This document shows, piece after piece, positions 18,570 through 26,459 of a DNA stretch of 64,000 nt. A model generated the notes under the pieces. That model was not told where the DNA came from and searched no databases. It saw nothing but the letters and a program-made list of their open reading frames with translations. Origin of the DNA: Pseudomonas sp. LS1212 (GTDB taxonomy: Bacteria; Pseudomonadota; Gammaproteobacteria; Pseudomonadales; Pseudomonadaceae); the NCBI RefSeq assembly GCF_024741815.1, contig NZ_CP102951.1, forward strand, positions 4,044,001-4,108,000, read 5' to 3'. Numbering within the stretch: the stretch's first letter is position 1; each line of letters begins with the position of its first letter. The translations under genes were made by a program, and so were the position numbers.

Positions 18570-20720
18570 ATGGTCCGAACGGCATGGCAGATGACGGCGC
18601 TGGCGCTGCTCGGTTGGCTGGCCACGCTGTCGGCCATGGCTGGCGAAACGCCGGCCGCCACGCCGCCGGCGGCGGTCGAAGCGCCGGGCGAACTCCTGCC
18701 GCTCGCCGGGCGCTCGCTGTTCGATATCCTGCTCGGTCCGCCCGGGCCGACGGGGGAGGCAGTGGTGCCCTTTCCGTTCGCGGCCCTGCTCGGGCGCATC
18801 CGTGCCGAGTTGGATGCGAACCAGGCTTCGGGAGGATTGACCGTGGTGCTGATTCCGCTTGGCCGATCGTTGCAGCGCCCCGCCGTAGCGGACACACAGG
18901 CGTTTCGTCAGCCGCGCGTAGTCGCCGCCGTCACGGGCGAGCCGCCGGCTGCTGCAGCGGCCGGCCACCTCTACCTCAAGGACCGCCTGTATATCGGCTA
19001 CCACGAAGGCGCCGCTGCGCTAGAGGTGATCAGCTACAATGAAACCGCCGGCCGCTTCGAGTTCCAGGTCGTGCGCAACTACCGCGCTGACGCTCGCCCC
19101 ACGCTGGGCTACGCAAACCGCGAGCTGTGCCTGGCCTGTCATCAGAATGCCGCGCCGATCTTCTCGCGCGCCTCCTGGGACGAAACCGCCGCCAGCCCGC
19201 CGGTGGCCGCGCGCCTCGCGGCCACCGGCCAACCCTACTACGGCATCGCCTGGCGCCACGGCGTGGACCTGCCGGATGCGATCGACGCCGCGACGGCTCG
19301 CGCCAACCAGTTCACCCTCGCCCAGCGCCTGTGGCGCGAGGGCTGTGCCGCGGCGACGCGTGCGGTGGCCATCGCCTGCCGCGCCGAGGCTCTACGCGTG
19401 GCGCTGCGCTACCGACTCGGCGGCGGCCGCGCGATGACGCTCGACACGCCGACCGCCCGGAGCGATCTGCTCGAACCCCTGCTGAGCCATTGGCGTGCAC
19501 GCTGGCCGTCCGGCCTGCCCTTGCCCGACCCGCAACTGCCCAACCGTCAGCCGTTCTCCGCCATCGACCTCACCGGCGTCGTCACCGCTGCGCTACCGAG
19601 CGGCCTGGCCGCCCGCCGCATCGCCGACATCGGCGCCGCGTTCGACCCGTTGGCGCTGCGCCCGCCATTGGCAATCTGGCGCGGGCAAGATAGCGCCGAC
19701 GTCGCCCGCTTCGTTCACGCCCTGTCGCTGTTCTTCTCGCAAACCGATATCCGCCTGCTGGACCGGCAACTCGCCGCCGCGCCCGCCGCATCGCTAAGCA
19801 GTGTCACCTTTATCTGTCGCGAACGCGTGGGCACTGCCCGGCTCGATTTCGACTGCGACGGTGCCGAGAGCAGCCGCCTGCTGGCACGGCTCAGCCTGCA
19901 CGGTGGACTCATCGCCACAGGCAGCATCGACCGCCTGAGCCTGCCAGGTGCTGACCATAGCGGCCCGATCACACTTGACCACGGCACGCCCGGCGACGCC
20001 GCGGGCATCAGCTTCACCCTCGGCGAGCACGCCGGCGGTGTGCGCAGCGCCCGTGGCGAAAGCATCCGCAGGCTGTGGCTGACGCGCGGGCGCGGCGACA
20101 CGCCGGCGACCGCCAGGCTTGAACTCGTGGCGGATCTCGCCCCGCTGGACGCCGCCATCGACGCGCTGGCGCAGACCACGCTGGCTGGTCACAGCGATGC
20201 CTTCGACGCTCGCGCGTTGCGCCGGGACGCGCTGCTGGCACCCATATTTGCCCGGCTCGGCGTTCCGCTACCGGTAGGCGAACGGCCCCCGCTGCCGCCG
20301 GCGCGGCTGGCCGATGACGCGTCCGTTCGCGACATGACGGCGGCAGCAGACCTGCTGCCTTTTGTCCAGCAGTGCGGTTTATGCCACGGCGCAGCGAGCA
20401 GATTTCCGCCGGGTTTCCTGCACGGCGACGACAGCCGTGTGCGCGCCAACCTGGCCGAATGCGCTGAACGCATCCTGTACCGCCTGCAGATGAACCGCCT
20501 GACGCCCGCCGCGCAGCTGAAAACGCCGATGCCGCCGCCGGCCGCCGCCCATGCTCCCGGCTTCGCCCAGTCCGCCGATCTGCCGGCGATGCTGAGCGCA
20601 CTGGAAACCCTGACGCGCGCGCGCGGGGGCCTCGGCGGCGGCGCTGTGCTCAAGCGCCCCTACCCCAGCCTGGCACCTTGCGTCCCGCCCATTGACCCGG
20701 ATCGAGGAGAACGCAGGTGA
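18570..20720 (+). CDS. Diheme c-type cytochrome, 716 residues
   Basis: A signal peptide of about 24 residues (ending LSAMAG) leads to a periplasmic protein with two haem c motifs, CLACH at 187-191 and CGLCH at 602-606, at opposite ends of the chain. The first lies in a segment (YRADARPTLGYANRELCLACHQNAAPIFSR, described here by its ends) that resembles a cytochrome c domain; the long middle lacks recognisable motifs. A GGGAG site is nine bases before the ATG at 18570; an in-frame ATG at 18591 is possible. Its stop overlaps the next start as GTGA. Function unknown; context suggests a redox partner of the other cytochromes. Confidence 0.75.
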   Translation: MVRTAWQMTALALLGWLATLSAMAGETPAATPPAAVEAPGELLPLAGRSLFDILLGPPGPTGEAVVPFPFAALLGRIRAELDANQASGGLTVVLIPLGRSLQRPAVADTQAFRQPRVVAAVTGEPPAAAAAGHLYLKDRLYIGYHEGAAALEVISYNETAGRFEFQVVRNYRADARPTLGYANRELCLACHQNAAPIFSRASWDETAASPPVAARLAATGQPYYGIAWRHGVDLPDAIDAATARANQFTLAQRLWREGCAAATRAVAIACRAEALRVALRYRLGGGRAMTLDTPTARSDLLEPLLSHWRARWPSGLPLPDPQLPNRQPFSAIDLTGVVTAALPSGLAARRIADIGAAFDPLALRPPLAIWRGQDSADVARFVHALSLFFSQTDIRLLDRQLAAAPAASLSSVTFICRERVGTARLDFDCDGAESSRLLARLSLHGGLIATGSIDRLSLPGADHSGPITLDHGTPGDAAGISFTLGEHAGGVRSARGESIRRLWLTRGRGDTPATARLELVADLAPLDAAIDALAQTTLAGHSDAFDARALRRDALLAPIFARLGVPLPVGERPPLPPARLADDASVRDMTAAADLLPFVQQCGLCHGAASRFPPGFLHGDDSRVRANLAECAERILYRLQMNRLTPAAQLKTPMPPPAAAHAPGFAQSADLPAMLSALETLTRARGGLGGGAVLKRPYPSLAPCVPPIDPDRGERR

Positions 20721-22240
20721 CCGACCCATCCCGCCACCCGGCCCTGCTGCGCTGGTCAGGCCGAGCGCTCCTGCTGCTGCCCTGGATTCTACTCGTGCTC
20801 GGCGGCCTCTACGCCGTAGTGCGCTTCCTGCCTGATGCTCCGGTGCAGTACAGCGACCCGGTGGAGCACTTCAAATACGGCTCCACTGGCGGCGAGCGCG
20901 AATCCGGCTTTCCCTATTGGATCTGGCAGGCCCTGCCTCAGGTCTGCGCCGACGATCTGCCTGGCGGCTACGCCTCACTCGGCCTGATCTACGAACCCGG
21001 CCGCGACCTGCCGGTCGGCGTGTCGAAGCGACGCAATCTCGGGCTGGACCGCGTGTTCCTGAACTGCGCGGTGTGCCACACCAGCACGGTGCGCGATGCA
21101 GTCGACGCCGAACCGCGACTGATCGTCGGCATGCCAGCTCACCGCTTCGACATCCGCGCCTTCGAAACCTTCTTCTTCAACTGCGCCGCCGGGCCGAAGT
21201 TCTCCAGGGAATTCATCGTGCCGGAGATCGACCGCCTCGCCGGCGGCCTCAATCCTCTCGACCGCTACCTGGTCTATCCGGTGGCAATCGCGCTGATGCG
21301 CGAGCGCCTGCTGATGCTGCGCGGGCGCTTCGAGTTCGTCTTCGGCCAACCCGAATGGGGTCCGGGCCGGGTCGATACCTTCAACTCGGCGAAGGTGCTG
21401 TTCAACTTCCCGATGACGCAGTTGCCGCCGCAGGAACTGCTCGGTGCGTCCGACTTTCCGTCGATCTGGAACCAGCGCAAGCGCATGACGCGCGACGACG
21501 GCGAGCGCATGGCGCTGCACTGGGACGGCAACAACACCCATACTGAGGAACGCAACAAAAGCGCTGCCTTCGGCACAGGCACCACGCCGCCGACGATCGA
21601 CCTCGCCGCCATCGGGCGGGTGGAAGACTGGCTGTTGGATCTGGCGCCGCCGCCCTACCCCTACCCGATCGACCATGCGCTGGCGGCACGCGGTGCGCCG
21701 CTCTACGCGCAGTACTGCGCCGGCTGCCACGGAGCTGGCGGGCAGGACTTCAAGGGCGCGAAGGTCGGCCACGTGACTGCGCTCGCACAGATCGGCACCG
21801 ACCGCGCGCGGCTCGATTCCTACACCCGCGATCTTGCCGTCAACCAGGCCACGCTGTACGCCGGCTATCCGCACCGCTTCCGTTATTTCCGCAAGACCTG
21901 GGGCTACGCCAACATGCCGCTAGACGGCGTCTGGCTGCGCGCGCCCTACCTGCACAACGGCTCGGTGCCGACCCTGCGCGACCTGCTCGAGCCGTCTGCC
22001 GAGCGGCCGATCACCTTCACGCGTGGCAACAATGTGTACGAGCCGCAGCGGGTGGGCTTCGTCGCCGACCTTCCGGCGGCCGCCCCGTCGGCACGCGCGT
22101 TGGCCGATGGCCCACGCCTGCTCCTGTTCGACACCCGTCAACCCGGTAACAGCAATGCCGGCCACGAGGGACGGGACTACGGCACAGAACTGCCGGCGGC
22201 CGACAAGGACGCCCTGATCGAGCACCTGAAGACCTTCTGA
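20717..22240 (+). CDS. RoxA/MauG-type diheme cytochrome c, membrane anchored (paralog 1)
   Basis: The 507-residue protein has one N-terminal membrane span (about residues 17-36) and a periplasmic body with haem motifs CAVCH (117-121) and CAGCH (334-338). The C-terminal WLRAPYLHNGSVPTLRDLL segment, followed by GNSNAGHEGRDYGTEL, is diagnostic of the group that includes the rubber oxygenase RoxA and other diheme peroxidase-like proteins. The start is a GTG overlapping the preceding stop, with a GAGGAGA site. It is closely related to the next gene, so the pair arose by duplication. Whether it is a peroxidase, an oxygenase or an electron carrier cannot be told. Confidence 0.82.
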   Translation: MTDPSRHPALLRWSGRALLLLPWILLVLGGLYAVVRFLPDAPVQYSDPVEHFKYGSTGGERESGFPYWIWQALPQVCADDLPGGYASLGLIYEPGRDLPVGVSKRRNLGLDRVFLNCAVCHTSTVRDAVDAEPRLIVGMPAHRFDIRAFETFFFNCAAGPKFSREFIVPEIDRLAGGLNPLDRYLVYPVAIALMRERLLMLRGRFEFVFGQPEWGPGRVDTFNSAKVLFNFPMTQLPPQELLGASDFPSIWNQRKRMTRDDGERMALHWDGNNTHTEERNKSAAFGTGTTPPTIDLAAIGRVEDWLLDLAPPPYPYPIDHALAARGAPLYAQYCAGCHGAGGQDFKGAKVGHVTALAQIGTDRARLDSYTRDLAVNQATLYAGYPHRFRYFRKTWGYANMPLDGVWLRAPYLHNGSVPTLRDLLEPSAERPITFTRGNNVYEPQRVGFVADLPAAAPSARALADGPRLLLFDTRQPGNSNAGHEGRDYGTELPAADKDALIEHLKTF

Positions 22241-22258
22241 GCGCATAGGAGAACGATC

Positions 22259-23767
22259 ATGAAACCTGCCTTCCGTGCGCGTGACCCGGGCCGCCACGGC
22301 GGTCCCGACTTCGCGCGCAACCTCGGCCGCAGCCTGCTCGCCGCGCTCGTCGTGCTGCTGGTACTGGGTGCCGGCGGCGCGGCCTTCACCTGGTACAAGT
22401 TCTTCCGCGAGGAGCCGCAACCCGAATGGATCACCAAAGATCCGGACATGCGCTTCAAGTACGGCTCGATCGGCGCGGAGCGCGACGCCGGCATCCCCTA
22501 CTGGATCTTCTACGTGCTGCCGCGCATGTTCCCCGACAAGCTGCCTGGCCCCGGCGGCTATGCGTCGTTCGGCGTGGTGTGGGAGGATGGCCAGGAATTG
22601 CCGGTGGGCTTCTCGAAGAAGGTGGTCGGTTTTCCGCGTGTCGCCAACAACTGCGCCGCCTGCCACACCGCCAGCTATCGGACTGATGCCGATTCCGCGC
22701 CGGTCTTCGTGCCAGCCGGGCCGAACCATACGCTGGACCTGTGGGCCTTCTTCCGCTTCCTGGTCGACTGCGCTAAGGACTCGCGCTTCAACGCCGACAA
22801 CCTGATGGCCGAGATCCGCCTGGTCACCGATCTGTCCTTCATCGACCGCGCGATCTACCGCTTCCTGCTCATCCCGATCACGAAAAAGACCCTGCTTGAG
22901 CGTGAGGAGCAGTTCGCCTGGCTCTACCGCGAAGACTTTCCGCCCTGGGGGCGCGGGCGCGACGACGCCATGAACCTGACCAAGTACTTCATGATTCGCT
23001 GGCCAATGGACGACAGCCTCGGTCCCACCGACATGCCCTCGCTGTGGAACCTGAAGAAGTATCGGCCGGAACAGGGCATGCGCATGAACTTCGCCGGAGA
23101 CAGCCACGATGCGTACTCGGTGATCATCGACTCGGCGCTGGGGCTGCTCGGCGCCGCACCGAAGGACAACGACGAGTTTCTCGCCCAGGTGCGCTGGCTG
23201 CAGGACTACGTCTCGAACAAGCCGGCACCGAAATATCCTTTCCCTGTGGACGCAGCGAAGGCCGGGCGCGGCAAGGCGGTGTTCGACAGCACCTGCGCCG
23301 CCTGCCACGCCTCGGCCCGTACCGGCACCGTAGTGCCGCTGGCAGAGGTCGGCACCAGCCGCGACCGCCTCGACACCTGGAGCGAGAAGGCCGCCATCGA
23401 AGCCAACAGGGTGGTGACGGAGATGGGCATCGAGCGCCCCGGCCTAGTCGAGGAGCCGCTGCGCGGTTACATCGCCGCTTTCCTTGACGGCATCTGGCTG
23501 CGCGCGCCCTACCTGCACAACGGCTCCGTGCCGACGCTGCGCGACCTGCTCGAGCCGCCGGCGCAACGCCCCGCCGTGTTCTGGCGCGGCTATGACGTCT
23601 ACGATCCGATCCGCGCAGGCTTCGAAACCCAGAGCCCGGAAGCCAAACGCATCGGCACCCGCCACGAGGTCAGTGCGAAGGGCGGCGGCAACCAGGGCCA
23701 CACGTTCGGCACCGAGCTTGCGGCGCAAGACAAGGACGCCCTGGTGGAATACCTGAAAACATTATAA
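22259..23767 (+). CDS. RoxA/MauG-type diheme cytochrome c, membrane anchored (paralog 2)
   Basis: The 502-residue protein has an N-terminal membrane span (about 26-46) after a short basic cytosolic tail. Haem motifs are CAACH (132-136) and CAACH (346-350). It shares with paralog 1 the HFKYGS/RFKYGS-type opening, GxPYWI, the LPVG segment, the IWLRAPYLHNGSVPTLRDLL block and the ending FGTEL...DKDALVEYLKTL. It begins 18 bases after paralog 1 with an AGGAG site. The N-terminal anchor places the haem domains at the periplasmic face of the inner membrane, beside the membrane TIR protein encoded downstream. Confidence 0.82.
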   Translation: MKPAFRARDPGRHGGPDFARNLGRSLLAALVVLLVLGAGGAAFTWYKFFREEPQPEWITKDPDMRFKYGSIGAERDAGIPYWIFYVLPRMFPDKLPGPGGYASFGVVWEDGQELPVGFSKKVVGFPRVANNCAACHTASYRTDADSAPVFVPAGPNHTLDLWAFFRFLVDCAKDSRFNADNLMAEIRLVTDLSFIDRAIYRFLLIPITKKTLLEREEQFAWLYREDFPPWGRGRDDAMNLTKYFMIRWPMDDSLGPTDMPSLWNLKKYRPEQGMRMNFAGDSHDAYSVIIDSALGLLGAAPKDNDEFLAQVRWLQDYVSNKPAPKYPFPVDAAKAGRGKAVFDSTCAACHASARTGTVVPLAEVGTSRDRLDTWSEKAAIEANRVVTEMGIERPGLVEEPLRGYIAAFLDGIWLRAPYLHNGSVPTLRDLLEPPAQRPAVFWRGYDVYDPIRAGFETQSPEAKRIGTRHEVSAKGGGNQGHTFGTELAAQDKDALVEYLKTL

Positions 23768-23786
23768 GGCAGACGGGAGCAGCAGC

Positions 23787-24770
23787 ATGACGAACACTTT
23801 GCGCAAAATCGCCGGCGGCCTGCTGATCGGCCTGCTCGCCATCAACGTTGCACTGGCCGAGACTTCGGACGGCCCCTCTATCCCGCCGAGCGGCGGTAGC
23901 GGTAGCGATGGAGGTGGTGGTGGTGGTGGTGGTGGTGGTGGTGGTGGTGGTGGTGGTGGCGGCGGTGGCGGCGGTGGCGTCGGCATCAGCATCGATATCA
24001 ATTCGGCGATTGAATCGCTGGGTAAATTGCTGGGCAATCGCACCAAGCCCGAAGCGGTGGCGCTGGCTCGCGAGGGGCCACGGCTGCCCAAAGACTATGC
24101 CTTTGCCAGCCTCAGCTTTCCGGCCGTGCTGAAGGGCGGCTGGCCGGTGGTGGTGGTCTACGATATCGCCCCCGGTGCATTCGTCGAACTCGAATTCACT
24201 ACCGACGGCGCCGGAGCGACGCGTTATCGGCTACCCCCTCCGTCGGCCGCAGGCAAAGCGCGCCAGCGGCTGCTGCTCACGCTGGAACTGCCGGGGCGCC
24301 TGGGCAAGGTGCTCACCGTCGGTACAGTGAGCGTGCGTGTCAGCGGAACAGGCGATGGCAGCGCGCCGGTGCTGCGGCTGTACGGGCTCGGCGCCGGACC
24401 GCTGGCGGTGGGCTCGGTGGCGATCGACGAAGTGGTGTTCGAGCCCGAGCGCCTGCGCCTGGCCGCCGGCGAGCGCGCTTACTACGGTTTCCATTCGAAA
24501 TCGGACTTCAACAAGGCCAGCGTCGACATCGCCCGGCTCGATGGCCGCGACGGCGGCGCGCGTCTGGTGCACGTGCACAGCGAGCCGGTGCGGCAGTCGG
24601 TGGCGCGCAACGCCTGGGTGGGGCGCGAGCCGCCGCTGTACTGGAACGGACGGAATAAGGACGGCAAGGCTTCCAGCGGCGCGCATCTGCTGTACGTACG
24701 CGCCTGGGCGCCGGACCCGGGCGACTGGGTGATCGCATGGTCGCCGCGCGCGGTCGAAGTGCGACCCTGA
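23787..24770 (+). CDS. Exported protein with a 23-residue glycine tract
   Basis: The 327-residue protein has a signal peptide (about 1-24, ending VALA). A low-complexity linker follows with an uninterrupted run of 23 glycines (codons 23910-23978, mostly GGT). The remainder looks like a beta-rich domain: strands such as WPVVVVYDIAPGAFVELEF and a carbohydrate-binding-like C-terminus (PPLYWNGRNKDGKAS, LLYVRAWAP). It lies 19 bases after paralog 2, with a GACGGGAG site upstream. I recognise no family. A flexible Gly linker suggests that the C-terminal domain is tethered to a partner or membrane. Confidence 0.75.
   Translation: MTNTLRKIAGGLLIGLLAINVALAETSDGPSIPPSGGSGSDGGGGGGGGGGGGGGGGGGGGGGGVGISIDINSAIESLGKLLGNRTKPEAVALAREGPRLPKDYAFASLSFPAVLKGGWPVVVVYDIAPGAFVELEFTTDGAGATRYRLPPPSAAGKARQRLLLTLELPGRLGKVLTVGTVSVRVSGTGDGSAPVLRLYGLGAGPLAVGSVAIDEVVFEPERLRLAAGERAYYGFHSKSDFNKASVDIARLDGRDGGARLVHVHSEPVRQSVARNAWVGREPPLYWNGRNKDGKASSGAHLLYVRAWAPDPGDWVIAWSPRAVEVRP
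23910..23978 (+). repeat. GGT/GGC trinucleotide microsatellite inside a coding region
   Basis: Twenty-three glycine codons in a row, the first GGA, then a pure GGT run of about fifteen units, then a GGC/GGT mixture. Because the unit is three bases, slippage would change tract length without breaking the reading frame. Confidence 0.9.
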
Positions 24771-24791
24771 ATCGGCACGGAGGCTGAGGCG

Positions 24792-26366
24792 ATGCGACAA
24801 GGGGAAGCGTCCACCTTGCGCGGCTCGGGCCCGTATCTGGTGCGGGCGGTGTGGATTGCGTTGATTCTCGCCGCGCTCGCGGGCCATGTCTGGTTGGCGC
24901 GTCTGCCATTTCCGCTCGATGTGGGCCGTGCGCCGCCGTTTGCCGCGGCCCCGGGCGAGCGCCTGGTGCTGATTGTCCCTTCCAGCGCGACGCCGCTGAT
25001 CCGTTACGAGGGTCGGCCCGGCGAGGCGGTGGACGTACGCTTCGAGCGCGCCCGCCTGAAGCCGGAAACGCTGGCGCTGCTGCGCAGCGCCGGGCTCGAT
25101 CCGCCCAGTGGTGAAGAAGCACTTGAGTGGCTGAGCGAAGATGCGGGCAACGCCCGCACCTTCCTGACGGTGAATCTGCTGCCGCCGGCGGCCGGCAAGG
25201 AAGCCCGCGTCGAGCTCTTCCAGCTGCCGGAGGCGGAGCGCGGGCGGCCGTACTTCGAACTGCGCGCACAAGGCGCCGACCTGTCGCTGACAATGGCGGC
25301 GCCCGACGCCGATCCCTTCGCCGCCGCAGCACCGATGCGTCACCTGACCGCTGGCGGACGCAGCTGGGCGCTGCCGGCGGCGCTGCCGCTCCACCTGCTG
25401 GTTACCGACGGCCAGAGTCTGCGCGTGCGAGTGGTGTCGCGCGCTGCTGCCGCGGCGTCGGCCAGCCCAGCGGGGCGCTTCGTGTTCGGTGCCGGTGATG
25501 GCAGCGGCGCACTCCCGCTGCGGGCGGCCGGCGTCAGTTCAGGCGGCGGCGCCAACGCCTCCCTGCGCCAGTTCGCCTGCTCTGCACCGCCACAAGGCCC
25601 CTACTGGCCCGGCGCCGGCCGGCTCGCAGAGGGCATCTGCGATCGCGGGCCGAGCGTGCCGGCGCTGACGGCGACGCAGCTCGAGGTTTCACCCGACGCA
25701 CTGGCGATGACGCTGCGCGGCACGGCATGGATTGCGCGCGAAGGCGTTGAGATCAATGCGCCGCTCATCAACCGAGTGCGCGCCGAGCCGACGCTCGTCG
25801 CCGCCATCGTCGCGGCCGATCTGGCGCTGGCGCTGGGCGCCGGGCTGCCGCTGTACCGCGCCCTGCGCCGGCGCCGTGGCGAACACGCGCCCGGCATCTT
25901 CATCAGCTACCGCCGGGTGGACAGCATCGCCTACGCCCGCCTGATTGCCGACGGCCTGGCCGAGTACTTCGGCGCCGAGCGTGTGTTCATCGATCTTGAA
26001 GACATCCAGCCCGGCGAGCGCTTCCTGCAGCGCATCACCGACACCCTTGCCCGCTGCCGCGCGGTCGTCGTGCTGATCGGCCCCGGCTGGCTGACTGCCG
26101 CGCGCGACGGTCAGCGCCGCCTCGACGATCCGAAGGACATCGTCCGTCACGAAATCGTGCAGGCACTGACCCTGCAGCTCGACGTCGTACCGGTGCTGGT
26201 CGGCGGTACCACCCTGCCCCGCCCGCAGGATCTGCCCGCCGAGCTGGCCAGCCTGCTGGAACACAGCGCCCTGGAAATATCGGATGTGCGGCTGAAGGAG
26301 GACATCGCGTGCCTCGCAAAGGCGCTGCAGTCGATCGTCAACCCAGCGGAGCAGGACGAGGAATGA
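24792..26366 (+). CDS. Two-span membrane protein with periplasmic region and cytosolic TIR domain
   Basis: The 524-residue protein has a span near residues 17-37, a periplasmic region of about 290 residues with no recognised fold, a second span at about 335-355 followed by RRRR, and then a TIR domain from GIFISYRRVDS (368 on) to about 515. TIR motifs are intact: ISYRR in strand A, FIDLEDIQPGERF in the BB-loop region, and a Glu (454, RHEIVQAL) at the position expected for the NAD-cleaving residue. Spacing to the previous gene is 21 bases with GGAGG/GAGG sites. Bacterial TIR domains often cleave NAD+ or make nucleotide signals. Receptor-like sensing across the membrane is inferred from topology. 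Confidence 0.85.
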   Translation: MRQGEASTLRGSGPYLVRAVWIALILAALAGHVWLARLPFPLDVGRAPPFAAAPGERLVLIVPSSATPLIRYEGRPGEAVDVRFERARLKPETLALLRSAGLDPPSGEEALEWLSEDAGNARTFLTVNLLPPAAGKEARVELFQLPEAERGRPYFELRAQGADLSLTMAAPDADPFAAAAPMRHLTAGGRSWALPAALPLHLLVTDGQSLRVRVVSRAAAAASASPAGRFVFGAGDGSGALPLRAAGVSSGGGANASLRQFACSAPPQGPYWPGAGRLAEGICDRGPSVPALTATQLEVSPDALAMTLRGTAWIAREGVEINAPLINRVRAEPTLVAAIVAADLALALGAGLPLYRALRRRRGEHAPGIFISYRRVDSIAYARLIADGLAEYFGAERVFIDLEDIQPGERFLQRITDTLARCRAVVVLIGPGWLTAARDGQRRLDDPKDIVRHEIVQALTLQLDVVPVLVGGTTLPRPQDLPAELASLLEHSALEISDVRLKEDIACLAKALQSIVNPAEQDEE

Positions 26367-26459
26367 CGGACAGGAACCGGTTCGCAGAGGTAAATCCTTT
26401 CGCTAACCCATTGATCTGGCGTAGCCTAAATCCAAATCCGCATGTAAGATCACGGCTCC

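Larger units (their letters stand above)
12900..26370. mobile_element. Putative accessory island: diheme cytochrome / TIR locus
   Basis: Between fadH and the nitrilase-fold gene lie eight genes unlike the surrounding core. They share a strong bias for GCC, CGC and GGC codons, contain four diheme cytochrome c-type proteins and carry a TIR-domain protein. The genes are closely packed and mostly in one operon. No integrase, transposase, tRNA target or flanking direct repeat is visible, so the insertion mechanism is unknown and the boundaries are approximate (after the fadH promoter on the left, before the nitrilase-fold gene promoter on the right). Foreign origin is inferred from composition and content. 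Confidence 0.6.

Noticed and set aside
23762..24091. Antisense frame encoding a polyproline run
   Set aside because: It is the complement of the glycine tract; the sense frame has a signal peptide and operon context.
12880..26450. Direct repeats flanking the island
   Set aside because: GCTAAACCC (left) and GCTAACCC (right) are similar but short and inexact; not credible as attachment sites.
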